Of a stretch of 64,000 nucleotides of DNA, positions 25,358 to 33,903 are shown in pieces; the first letter of the stretch is position 1, and every line of letters begins with the position of its first letter. The notes under the pieces were generated by a model. That model was not told where the DNA came from. It worked only from the letters and a program-made list of their open reading frames with translations, and searched no databases. Location of the stretch: NCBI GenBank assembly GCA_009782555.1, contig WRIV01000005.1:1-64000 (forward strand), in the 5' to 3' direction. The stretch comes from Treponema sp. GTDB lineage: Bacteria; Spirochaetota; Spirochaetia; Treponematales; Breznakiellaceae. Both the position numbers and the translations under genes were made by a program.

Positions 25358-27046
25358 TTACTTCATATTCAGTACCGATGGATCATAGTCTTCCGGCGGG
25401 ATAAAGCCCAGGAGTTCCATGCAGGTGGCGGCGACGGAACTGATTCCCAGCCCTTCTTTTAAGTCGCCGCTGCGGGTTCCTTCGGTTCCGCGATGGTATT
25501 CATTTTGATAAGCGGGATCGTAGATCATACAGGGTACGGGGTTAAGGCTGTGGCTGGTCTTTGCTTTGGGCGTTCCATCGGTTTTGAGGGACACCGCCCC
25601 GGTTTTTTTGTCGTGTTCGTACATATCATCGGAATTGCCGTGATCCGCTGTAATCAGAAGCACCGCTCCGGCATCATCGGCGGCTTTTCGGATCCTTCCC
25701 AACTGAAGATCCATCCCCTCCATGGAACAGATTACGGCCTGGTAAATTCCCGTGTGGCCCACCATGTCGCCGTTGGGAAAGTTCAGGCGGATAAAGTCAT
25801 ACTTTCCCGATCCGATCGCTTCGATAACCCGGTCGGCAATATCAGCGCATTTCATCCATGGCCGTTGTTCAAAGGGAACCACGTCACTTCTTATTTCTTC
25901 GTATTCTTCCAGTTTTTCGTCGAATTTGCCGGTCCTGTTGCCGTTAAAAAAATACGTTACATGGCCGTATTTCTGGGTTTCCGAAATTGCCAGGGTCCGC
26001 ACCCCGGAGGCGGCCAGATACTCTCCCATGGTCCGGTCAATCGCCGGGGGGCTTACCAGGTAGCGCTTTGGCACATGGGTGTCCCCGTCGTATTCCATCA
26101 TTCCCGCATAGCAAATCCTGGGCCGCCGGCCCCGGTCAAACTTATCAAAGTTGTCTTCTTCAAAGGCGGCGGTGATCTCCAGGGAACGATCTCCCCGGAA
26201 GTTAAAGTACACCACCGAATCGCCGTCTTCTATGGTTCCGATGGGCTTTCCGTCTTCTCCGGCGATGACAAATTCTTTTAGATCCTGATCAATGATGCCG
26301 GGAATTTCTTTCCGGCAGGTTTCTACCGCTTCGCTGGTTGTCCTAAAGGGCCGGGCCTTGCCGTGAACATGGGTTTCCCAGCCACGGCGGACCATTTCCC
26401 AGTCCGCTCCATAGCGGTCCATGGTGATCCACATTCGGCCTCCGCCGGATCCAATCCTGGCGTCAAAACTGCTGTCCGAATGTTCTTTTAGGAATTCTTC
26501 AAAGGGATCCACATATTCCAGGGCGCTGGTTTCGCCCACATCCCGGCCGTCAAAAAGGACATGAATCCTGACCCGCTTTACTCCTTCTTTTTTTGCCCGG
26601 ACGATCATGGCTTTTAGATGATCCAGATGGCTGTGAACATTGCCGTCGCTGAAGAGGCCGATAAAATGAAGCGCTGGTTTTTGGCCGCCGGAGTTTTTAA
26701 TATTGGCAATGATTTCTTTCCATGCCGTTCCTGAAAACATGGCTCCGCCGGCGATGGCCTGTGATACCAGAGCTGCGCCCTGATTAAAAACCCGGCCGCA
26801 GCCCATGGCGTTGTGGCCTACTTCGCTGTTTCCCATGTCTTCGTCCGAGGGGAGCCCCACTGCTTTTCCATGGGCCTTAAGGCGGGTATGGGAACTTGCG
26901 GCCATTATGGCATTAAGGGCATCCATCTTTGCATCCGCCACAGCATCTCCCGCTTTGTATTTTCCGCAGCCTACTCCGTCCATAATAATAAGCACCACCG
27001 GTCCTTTCCGGCCCTTCCATGTAGAATTTTTGGTTAATGAATTCAC
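25358..27046 (-). CDS. gpmI: 2,3-bisphosphoglycerate-independent phosphoglycerate mutase
   Basis: The 562-residue protein has the alkaline-phosphatase-fold metal site IIMDGVG (D23) and the phosphoserine motif GNSEVGH (S74), then HVLFDGRDVG and TADHGNSDDMYEH near the end. It interconverts 3- and 2-phosphoglycerate in glycolysis and uses two Mn ions. The start is GTG (27044-27046) with GAGGGG upstream. It is the first gene of a coupled set with metA and the hydroxylase subunits. Confidence 0.95.
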   Translation of the reverse strand: MNSLTKNSTWKGRKGPVVLIIMDGVGCGKYKAGDAVADAKMDALNAIMAASSHTRLKAHGKAVGLPSDEDMGNSEVGHNAMGCGRVFNQGAALVSQAIAGGAMFSGTAWKEIIANIKNSGGQKPALHFIGLFSDGNVHSHLDHLKAMIVRAKKEGVKRVRIHVLFDGRDVGETSALEYVDPFEEFLKEHSDSSFDARIGSGGGRMWITMDRYGADWEMVRRGWETHVHGKARPFRTTSEAVETCRKEIPGIIDQDLKEFVIAGEDGKPIGTIEDGDSVVYFNFRGDRSLEITAAFEEDNFDKFDRGRRPRICYAGMMEYDGDTHVPKRYLVSPPAIDRTMGEYLAASGVRTLAISETQKYGHVTYFFNGNRTGKFDEKLEEYEEIRSDVVPFEQRPWMKCADIADRVIEAIGSGKYDFIRLNFPNGDMVGHTGIYQAVICSMEGMDLQLGRIRKAADDAGAVLLITADHGNSDDMYEHDKKTGAVSLKTDGTPKAKTSHSLNPVPCMIYDPAYQNEYHRGTEGTRSGDLKEGLGISSVAATCMELLGFIPPEDYDPSVLNMK

Positions 27047-27078
27047 TCTTTACCCCTCAAAGGTCTGCTTTTTGTGTT

Positions 27079-28275
27079 CTAATTAAAACGCATATCCAAA
27101 AACGTAACATCGTCCGCCAGAGCCGCGGTTCCAATCCAGTTGTCGATTTCGCTAAAAATAATTCTTCGTATATCAGCAGGAGCCGCCGTGTGAAGCCGCT
27201 TAATTGTTTTTGTAGCCTGTTCTTCTCCGTACCGTTCGCCGCGGATGTTCAGCATATCAGTAAAACCGTCCGAATAGGCACAGAGTCTGAGCCCTCCGGT
27301 AATTGGAATAATCAGGCTGTCGCTGTAATCGTATTCATCGTCGATACCCAGAGGAGGAAGGGTTGGATTTGAAACTTTGTAGGTAACTTTGTTGTTCGGC
27401 TGGGGAACAAAAATCAGTATCGGAGAAAACCCGCAGTTGTGGATCCGGATATGCTTTAGAATAAAATCGATATAAAACAATGCACAGGCCACAAATATTC
27501 CCGGGGGACAAACCTGTCTGATCAGAGCATTGATTAGATTGGTGGTTTTATCGGGGGTACTCATATATTGAAATAATTCAAAAGAAGTAAAACAGGTTCC
27601 CAGGGCCATGGTGGTAAGGGCGCCGGAAATATTTTTGCCTGACACGTCAAAACAGCCCACCACGGCATGATCTTTGTCGGGCCGGTAAACCCGGTAAAAA
27701 TCGCCCCCCACTTCATTGGCCATCTTGTTAAAAAGGTACAGATTAAAACGTTTGTCAGTTACCAAAGACTTCTGCAAAAGCCGTTTTTGGATTTCTGAAG
27801 CCCGGTGCAAATCCTGGCTGTGGAGAGAGTTTGTGTACTTTAGAATTTTTTTAAAACTTACAATGCCAAGACAGCGCTGGCGGTGTTGGACAACATACCA
27901 TGTCGCCTCGAAGGATTCCTGTTTCAGGCCTTCTTCCAGAATATTGTCGATATAGGTGGTGGCATCAATCACTTTTTTGGTGCGGATAATGTTTGTATTT
28001 AGGCCGTTTTTCCAGAAATCCTGCCATGCATTTTTGAAGGCCAGGGGATCCTTTCCCGTGTCAAGGCTGATACCGGCGGTTTTTTCCAGCGTCCGCCGGA
28101 GCAGTATCCCCTCAATCTCCCCATCCTGTTCTATGGGGACAGCTTCTCGCTTGTTGACTTCGAAAATTTTCAGCACCTTTTCCGCATCAGTTGCTGCGTT
28201 TACAGGCTCTACGACATCGGCAATATATCCGATTTGGAGGGGCGAAAAAGTCTGTTCCTGATCTTCGTTGGACAT
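27079..28275 (-). CDS. PP2C/SpoIIE-type phosphatase with N-terminal CBS-like region
   Basis: Residues 1-155 look like a diverged pair of CBS motifs (DGEIEGILLRRTLEK, RQRCLGIVSFKKILKY). Residues 165-398 form a SpoIIE/RsbU-type Ser/Thr phosphatase with the metal-site motifs NEVGGDFY, FDVSGKNISGAL, YSDGFTDM and DDVTFLDM. Such proteins dephosphorylate anti-sigma-factor antagonists in response to a ligand or a partner. No anti-sigma gene is adjacent. It is divergent from the M20-like gene across a 58-nt gap holding inverted repeats. Confidence 0.85.
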   Translation of the reverse strand: MSNEDQEQTFSPLQIGYIADVVEPVNAATDAEKVLKIFEVNKREAVPIEQDGEIEGILLRRTLEKTAGISLDTGKDPLAFKNAWQDFWKNGLNTNIIRTKKVIDATTYIDNILEEGLKQESFEATWYVVQHRQRCLGIVSFKKILKYTNSLHSQDLHRASEIQKRLLQKSLVTDKRFNLYLFNKMANEVGGDFYRVYRPDKDHAVVGCFDVSGKNISGALTTMALGTCFTSFELFQYMSTPDKTTNLINALIRQVCPPGIFVACALFYIDFILKHIRIHNCGFSPILIFVPQPNNKVTYKVSNPTLPPLGIDDEYDYSDSLIIPITGGLRLCAYSDGFTDMLNIRGERYGEEQATKTIKRLHTAAPADIRRIIFSEIDNWIGTAALADDVTFLDMRFN

Positions 28276-28316
28276 AATGGATTAGCATACAAAAAAATAG
28301 ACAGTTTGTCCATTAT
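28274..28316. promoter_or_regulatory. inverted repeats in a divergent intergenic region
   Basis: ATAATGGA (28274-28281) and TCCATTAT (28309-28316) form a perfect 8-bp inverted repeat that overlaps the phosphatase start codon, and GACAgttTGTC (28300-28310) lies inside it. The site sits between divergent genes and could be an operator controlling one or both. No regulator is identified. Confidence 0.4.
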
Positions 28317-28333
28317 CATCTATTATTAAAGAG

Positions 28334-29548
28334 ATGAGTGTACTGGAGTTCTTAAAAAATATCGTCCAATCGGGACTTAATACCTTTTCCGGCAGGGTTA
28401 ACCAGTTTTTTGTCCGGCCCAAGAAACCTGCCTTCCCCCTGGCGGACCGGATCCTGGCGGACGCGTTCCGGCTGGGGCAGCTGCCTTCCCCCACGGAACA
28501 GGAAAAAGAACGGGCTTCCTTTGTGGCCGAACGCCTGACCGCATTGAACCTTCCTTATGAGGTAGATGATGCGGGAAACATCATCGCCCATCTTCATTCC
28601 CTGAACGAAATGTATATTTCCCGGGAATCCCTCCTTGTTTTTACCCGGCTGGTTTCGGAACGATGGAATTCCCTGGAAAGCCTGGGGAGGCTGGAACTTC
28701 AGTATGCCAGGGGGGCGGGACTGTCGGACGCCCTGGGGCCGGCGGCCCTTCTTTCCGTTGCCGAAGCCTATACGGAGGGAAGGCTTGCTCCGGAACGGGA
28801 CATAATTCTATTTTTCTCGGCCCTCCACTTTGACGATCCGGAAACAGATACGTTTCGGAACCTTTGTTCCGATTCCCGGTACCTTCCGGCGGCAGCCATT
28901 GGGGTCAGGGGGTTTATGCTGGGAGTTTTAACAAGCCATACCCTGGGGTCCTACCGGGCGGCCATGACCGTTACGGAAGACGAGTCTCAAAATACCGATG
29001 AAAATGCGGTGGTAAGCGCCCTTATTGATATTACCCGTCATTTTCAAAAAACGGCGGAAAATTTCAGTCCCGATCTGCATTTTTATCTTAAACATATTGA
29101 GGCCAGGAGCGCTTTTTTCCGCACCCCCACGGAGGGGGTTCTGGAACTGGAACTGGAATCCGCCGACGGAGAAATCCTGGAAGCGGCCCTGGAAAATATC
29201 AAGGCCGTGGGGGAAACCACCGCCTATAAGGGGGTAAAGGGTTCCTTCCGGATTTTGGCGTCCATTCCGCCGGGGGATCCGGAAGTGAGCAGGAAACTTG
29301 CGGGGCTTGTTCTTGAGGCAATGCAGGATATAAAAATTAAGGCGGAGGAAGAAGCCAAGCCCGATCCGTCGGCGTTTCTTTCTACGCTGGGAATCCCCGC
29401 GGTTTCGGTGGGGATCGCATCGGGCAGGGAAGGTCTTGCCCGGGATACTGTGGAAATTGCATCGGTGGAAAGGGGGCGGCAGCTTTTGGAAAGGCTTATC
29501 ATGCTGGCAGGAAAGAACGAAAAAGAAGAGAGTCAAAATGACGGATGA
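28334..29548 (+). CDS. M20-peptidase-like protein without metal ligands
   Basis: The 404-residue protein follows the M20 layout: LPSPTEQEKERASFVAERL near the N-terminus, GLSDALGPAALLSVAEA in place of the GxDDKxG metal loop, a central lid-like region and a C-terminal TLGIPAVSVGIASG. The expected GHxDT site is absent. The late histidine that normally follows the GIP segment is missing. I therefore predict a non-catalytic relative. It overlaps gpgS by 11 nt, which ties it to glucosylglycerate synthesis. The ribosome site AAAGAG abuts the start codon. Confidence 0.7.
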   Translation: MSVLEFLKNIVQSGLNTFSGRVNQFFVRPKKPAFPLADRILADAFRLGQLPSPTEQEKERASFVAERLTALNLPYEVDDAGNIIAHLHSLNEMYISRESLLVFTRLVSERWNSLESLGRLELQYARGAGLSDALGPAALLSVAEAYTEGRLAPERDIILFFSALHFDDPETDTFRNLCSDSRYLPAAAIGVRGFMLGVLTSHTLGSYRAAMTVTEDESQNTDENAVVSALIDITRHFQKTAENFSPDLHFYLKHIEARSAFFRTPTEGVLELELESADGEILEAALENIKAVGETTAYKGVKGSFRILASIPPGDPEVSRKLAGLVLEAMQDIKIKAEEEAKPDPSAFLSTLGIPAVSVGIASGREGLARDTVEIASVERGRQLLERLIMLAGKNEKEESQNDG

Positions 29549-30503
29549 TTTTTTAAAAAATACCTGGCATCATTCAAAATTCTCTGACATCAGCGCCATG
29601 GTAACGCTTAAGAAAAAAAAGCGGCTGAAGATTTCTTTGGCCTTTCCCACCCTGAACGAAGAAGCAACCATCGGCAAAGAGATTCTGATTATGCGGACCG
29701 AACTGATGGATCGTTATCCTTTGCTGGATGAAATTGTTGTAATAGATTCATCTTCAAAAGACAAAACCCTCAAGGTAGCGGAACAATTCGGCGCCAAAGT
29801 ATTTACCTCCCGCCTGATCCTGCCCAAATACGGCAGTTTCAGGGGCAAGGGAGAAAACCTCTGGAAAAGCCTATATGTCCTGGAGGGAGACATTATCGTT
29901 TGGGTTGATGCGGATATTTCCAATATTTCTCCCAAATTTGTGTATGGTCTTCTGGGACCCCTTCTGGAAAACGACCAAATCGGTTATGTAAAAGCATTTT
30001 ATGAACGGCCCATCCGCTCTTCCAGGGGAATTTCCCCTTCCGGCGGCGGCAGGGTTACAGAGATCCTGGTGCGGCCCCTCTTTTCACTGTTCTTTCCCGA
30101 ACTGGCCCGGTTTATCCAGCCCCTATCGGGGGAATATGCGGGCCGGCGGAGCCTCTTGGAACGGCTTCCCTTTTCGGTGGGTTACGGAGTGGAGTTGGGT
30201 CACCTGATCGACATCCTGGAAATGGACGGCATGGAAGCCTTGGCTCAGGTGGATTTGGATATGCGGATCCACCGGAATCAAACCACCGAAGCCCTGGGCC
30301 GTATGTCCCATGGGATCCTCCATACTTTTTTTGAGCGGGCCGGGAAGTACGGTAAATCCCAACTCCTTTCCGCCATGGAGGCTCAGCATATTTCCCTGGA
30401 ACGGCTGGAAGCGGAACACCGGGTGATTAGGACAGAAATTTCCGCCATTGAAAGGCCCCCAATGATCACCCTTCCCGAGTATTGCACGCGGTTTAAATGT
30501 TAG
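29538..30503 (+). CDS. gpgS: glucosyl-3-phosphoglycerate synthase (GT81)
   Basis: I start at MTDDFLKN (29538), 11 nt inside the preceding gene; an upstream extension runs in a shadow of that gene. The 321-residue enzyme has FPTLNEEATIG, DSSSKDKT and the metal-binding VDADI, then QPLSGEYAGRR and GYGVELG, which identify the GpgS/MpgS-like GT81 family. It transfers glucose from a nucleotide sugar to 3-phosphoglycerate, the first step to the compatible solute glucosylglycerate. No GpgP phosphatase gene is adjacent. The 3' end overlaps the helicase gene stop on the other strand. Confidence 0.85.
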   Translation: MTDDFLKNTWHHSKFSDISAMVTLKKKKRLKISLAFPTLNEEATIGKEILIMRTELMDRYPLLDEIVVIDSSSKDKTLKVAEQFGAKVFTSRLILPKYGSFRGKGENLWKSLYVLEGDIIVWVDADISNISPKFVYGLLGPLLENDQIGYVKAFYERPIRSSRGISPSGGGRVTEILVRPLFSLFFPELARFIQPLSGEYAGRRSLLERLPFSVGYGVELGHLIDILEMDGMEALAQVDLDMRIHRNQTTEALGRMSHGILHTFFERAGKYGKSQLLSAMEAQHISLERLEAEHRVIRTEISAIERPPMITLPEYCTRFKC

Positions 30504-33175
30504 CCGTTTAATAGATCCGCCAGCCGCCGGTAGCTTTGGTTTACCTCGTGTTTTACCGCAATATCCACTTCTTCACCCAGTTCGTCGATTAGAGCTTCCA
30601 GGCTTGCCATGCTTTCGTTTAGGGCGGTGTGAAACCCCCGGGAACAGCGGAACCAATAACCGCCCTTTAGGCTGGTAAAGAGAGCGATAAAACCCAGTTC
30701 CCGGTTTTGTTTTTTTCCGGGAACTGCCGGAAGCAGTATTAAGGGCAGTTCGCTGATAAGCTCCGCCAGGCTTTCCGCTTCCCCGGAGTAAAATGTCGTT
30801 TTTCGTTTCCATCTCCGGTTAAAGGCGCCATCCGGTTCCAGTTCGGGAAGCAGAGTCAGGATAAGGGAAAGTTTTTCTCCCGCCAAAAGGGTGTGGTCCC
30901 TTAGGGTGATTACTCCCCGCAGTTTTCGGAATTGATCGGGATCAATGGCGGGGCTTGAATTTTTCAGGTGCCGGAGTTTTTCCCAGGGAAGGATAACATG
31001 TTTTTTTCCTTTGATCGTTTCGATGGAAAAAATTTCCCCTCCCAGGTTAATGTTGCTGGTAAAGTCCCGCCGCCGGCCCCTTTCGGTCCTTTCTCTTCCA
31101 AAACCGGCACCGCCGTTCTTGTCAGTTTCTTCCGCCGTCCCTCCCAGTTCGGAAAGAAGCAGGGGGCTTATGCGCTGGAGGATTTCCTGGGACAGGGGGC
31201 TTACCGACATGGCATACATTCTTGTGGTCCGGACAATTTCTCCAGCCACGATATACCGGGGAGAGGTTTCGTTTTCTTCCCTCTTAAACATTACCGAACC
31301 GGGGTGAATCATGATCCGGTCCGCCGTCAGGCTTCTGTAGGTTTCGGGGGCAAATCGTCCCCGGGCCCTTCCTTCCCGGACACAGACAAACTGAATAAGT
31401 CCCCGGCCGATGCAGCAGAGGTAATCATCTGTACTTCCGCCGGAAAGGACCGGAATTTTCAAGTCAGAAACGATCTCTTCCAGTTGAAGAGTAACATTGA
31501 CAATTTCCGCCATGGCCCGTTCGTCAAGATAATTGCCGCCGCAGAATTTTTCTTTATTTGGGGAATCCAGATATGAGCGGTACAATTTAAGGTAGGAAAC
31601 AAAATCCCCCCGGGGGTCCCGAAAACGGTGATGAGCCCGGCGGGCATCCATTTCTTCCCCCGGCGGCAGGAGGTATGGACTCTGGGTAGAGAGAAAGGCG
31701 GCAGCGATGATCGTCTCTTCGATTACCTGGGGATACCGGATCACAGCCTCTACGATGATCCGTGAATATCTGGGAGGGAGGGGGAATTCGGTCATCATTC
31801 TGCCGATGGAAGAAAGGGTCCTGTCCTCTTCCAGAGCGTCCAGAAGTTTTAGGGTTTCCACAGCGGCGATGATTCCTTCCCTGCCGGGGGGGGAGATAAA
31901 ATCAAAATCTTCAAATCCGGTAATTCCCAGATCGGCCATGCGAAGCACCACTTCGGATAAATCGGTGCGGTAAATTTCTTCTATGGTAAAGAGGGGGCGG
32001 CTTTCAAAGTCCCGGCGGGTATAGAGGCGGTAGCAGGTTCCTTCCTTTGTACGGCCAGCCCGGCCTTTGCGCTGATTTGCCGATGCCCGGGAAATGGGAG
32101 ACTCCACCAGACTGGAGGTAAAGGTCCGGGGGTTATAGTGATTCAATTTGGAAAGCCCCGAATCAATGACTGCGGTGATTCCGTCGATGGTAACCGAGGT
32201 CTCGGCGATGTTGGTGGAGATCACCGTCTTGGTTTTCCCCCCCGGAGGATCATCAAAAACACTTTCCTGTTCTTCTTTGCCAAGCCTTCCGTAGAGGGGA
32301 AGCACATGAAGGTGTTTCCCCGCGGGGCCGAAGATCAGGCGTTCCATGCAGTCCTTGATCATTTTTTCTCCGGGAAGAAATATCAGAATGTCCCCCTCCC
32401 GTTTTTCATCAACAAACCGCTCTACAATGGTTCCGATTTTTAAAAGGAGTGCCTCCGCTGTCAGGGTTCCGCCCGCCCCTCGATCTTTCCATTTTTCCCC
32501 ATGCCTCCCGCTGCCTTCGGAGACTTGCCTTCTGCTGTCTCCCGGCGCTTGTCTTTGCCGGCATCCGGCATCCGCTGTGCCGGCAAGCGGCGGGTCATAC
32601 ACCAGGGTAACGGGAAAAGTTTGTGCGTCTATTTTAACCACCGGACATTCGCCAAAGTATTCGGAAAACACCACTGCGTTAATCGTTGCGGACGAAATAA
32701 TAACCTTAAATTCTTTCCTTTCTTCCAGCACCCGTTTTAAGAGACCCAGAATAAAGTCGATGTTAAGGCTCCGTTCATGGGCCTCGTCGATGATCATCAC
32801 CCCGTACCGGGAAAGCCAGGGGTCCAGCTTCATTTCCTGCAGGAGAATTCCGTCGGTCATGATTTTTATGCTGGTGTTATTTCCCGTCCGGTCTTCGAAC
32901 CGCATTTTGTACCCCACGGGACTCATGGGATCTTCGGGGCCGGAAAAACCAAGCTGCCGGGCGATAAAGGCGCTTACCGAAAGGGCGGCAATGCGCCGGG
33001 GCTGAGTAACACCAATGATTCCATTTTTGTCGTAGCCGGCTTCGCTGAGAATCACCGGAAGCTGGGTTGTTTTTCCCGAACCGGTGGGGCTTTCCACAAC
33101 AACCACCGGATTTTTTTCCAGGGCCGTTAGAATACGATCTTTGTGCTGATATACCGGCATATCCAGATAGTTCAT
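30500..33175 (-). CDS. DEAH-box RNA helicase (HrpA/HrpB type) with an odd insertion
   Basis: The 891-residue protein has Walker A TGSGKTT (31-37), DEAH in IIDEAHERS, SAT as SSATIN and motif VI NQRKGRAGRTKEG. The C-terminal region is of the HA2/OB-fold type. Around residues 195-240 there is a Gly/Arg/Gln-rich, charged stretch without resemblance to the family. Its DNA contains a perfect 9-bp inverted repeat. The length lies between HrpB (~810) and HrpA (~1300). RNA processing is the usual role. No clear ribosome-binding site precedes the first ATG. Confidence 0.88.
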   Translation of the reverse strand: MNYLDMPVYQHKDRILTALEKNPVVVVESPTGSGKTTQLPVILSEAGYDKNGIIGVTQPRRIAALSVSAFIARQLGFSGPEDPMSPVGYKMRFEDRTGNNTSIKIMTDGILLQEMKLDPWLSRYGVMIIDEAHERSLNIDFILGLLKRVLEERKEFKVIISSATINAVVFSEYFGECPVVKIDAQTFPVTLVYDPPLAGTADAGCRQRQAPGDSRRQVSEGSGRHGEKWKDRGAGGTLTAEALLLKIGTIVERFVDEKREGDILIFLPGEKMIKDCMERLIFGPAGKHLHVLPLYGRLGKEEQESVFDDPPGGKTKTVISTNIAETSVTIDGITAVIDSGLSKLNHYNPRTFTSSLVESPISRASANQRKGRAGRTKEGTCYRLYTRRDFESRPLFTIEEIYRTDLSEVVLRMADLGITGFEDFDFISPPGREGIIAAVETLKLLDALEEDRTLSSIGRMMTEFPLPPRYSRIIVEAVIRYPQVIEETIIAAAFLSTQSPYLLPPGEEMDARRAHHRFRDPRGDFVSYLKLYRSYLDSPNKEKFCGGNYLDERAMAEIVNVTLQLEEIVSDLKIPVLSGGSTDDYLCCIGRGLIQFVCVREGRARGRFAPETYRSLTADRIMIHPGSVMFKREENETSPRYIVAGEIVRTTRMYAMSVSPLSQEILQRISPLLLSELGGTAEETDKNGGAGFGRERTERGRRRDFTSNINLGGEIFSIETIKGKKHVILPWEKLRHLKNSSPAIDPDQFRKLRGVITLRDHTLLAGEKLSLILTLLPELEPDGAFNRRWKRKTTFYSGEAESLAELISELPLILLPAVPGKKQNRELGFIALFTSLKGGYWFRCSRGFHTALNESMASLEALIDELGEEVDIAVKHEVNQSYRRLADLLNG
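32555..32586. repeat. intragenic palindrome inside the DEAH helicase gene
   Basis: TTGCCGGCA (32555-32563) and TGCCGGCAA (32578-32586) are perfect inverted arms with a short GC-rich spacer. They lie in the segment coding for the odd ~45-residue insertion, which suggests an in-frame palindromic element rather than native helicase sequence. Confidence 0.55.
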
Positions 33176-33327
33176 GGAATAATTTTAGACTAAAATGCCT
33201 GTTTTAACCACCGGTATGCGGCTTTGCATAAAAAACTGCATTGGCATGAAGGTACTATCAAATGCCCCTTGCCTTTTTTTTATCTTTACGATAAGCTTTC
33301 TACACAAAATTCATAAGGAGGAAATTT

Positions 33328-33843
33328 ATGAAAACAACGCAAATCGAACCGCATAAGTCATCGCTTGGGATGGACGCAAATGTTGCATCGCTGATTATTT
33401 ATATCGCCATGGCCGTCGTATCCTGGATTCCGTTCTTGGGATGGCTGTCATGGGCCGTACCGCTTGCGTTTTTCTTTATGGAAAAAAACAGTGCATTTGT
33501 AAAATTTCAAGCCGTTCAAGCGCTTATTATCGGGATCATCCGGGCAGCAATCGCCGTCATACTTTATATTCTTGTATGGATCCTGAGACCAAAAGATTTG
33601 TTCAGCGCCTTCAACTACGCATTAGGCAAAGGCTGGGGAGTGTGGATGCTTTTAGGTACGATTTCAACAATTATCGGACTTGCCATTACGGCGCTGATAA
33701 TTTTTCTTATCATCATGGCTTACGGTTATAAACGGGTTGAATTACCCATTATCGGACCGATTGCTGCGAAGGCAAGCGAAAAACTGGATAGCATCAATAT
33801 CAAAAAACCCGAAAACGAAAGTTCGGAGAACAAGAGCGAGTAG
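33328..33843 (+). CDS. small polytopic membrane protein (DUF4870-like)
   Basis: The 171-residue protein has three to four hydrophobic helices (about 24-50, 62-88, 112-132) and a charged, lysine/glutamate-rich tail. The segment SWAVPLAFFFMEKNSAFVKFQAVQAL matches the membrane-embedded motif of DUF4870/Tic20-like proteins. A strong site, AAGGAGG, precedes the ATG. The function is unknown. It is monocistronic or weakly linked to ppdK, 60 nt downstream. Confidence 0.7.
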   Translation: MKTTQIEPHKSSLGMDANVASLIIYIAMAVVSWIPFLGWLSWAVPLAFFFMEKNSAFVKFQAVQALIIGIIRAAIAVILYILVWILRPKDLFSAFNYALGKGWGVWMLLGTISTIIGLAITALIIFLIIMAYGYKRVELPIIGPIAAKASEKLDSINIKKPENESSENKSE

Positions 33844-33903
33844 AATGCCAAAAATAGCTTTTTTTTCGGCGTTGTTCTAAAATAGAATTATTGGAGGATT
33901 TTG

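Noticed and set aside
25340-25360. A SAM or T-box type leader upstream of metA
   Set aside because: Only 5 nt separate gpmI and metA, so there is no room for a riboswitch.
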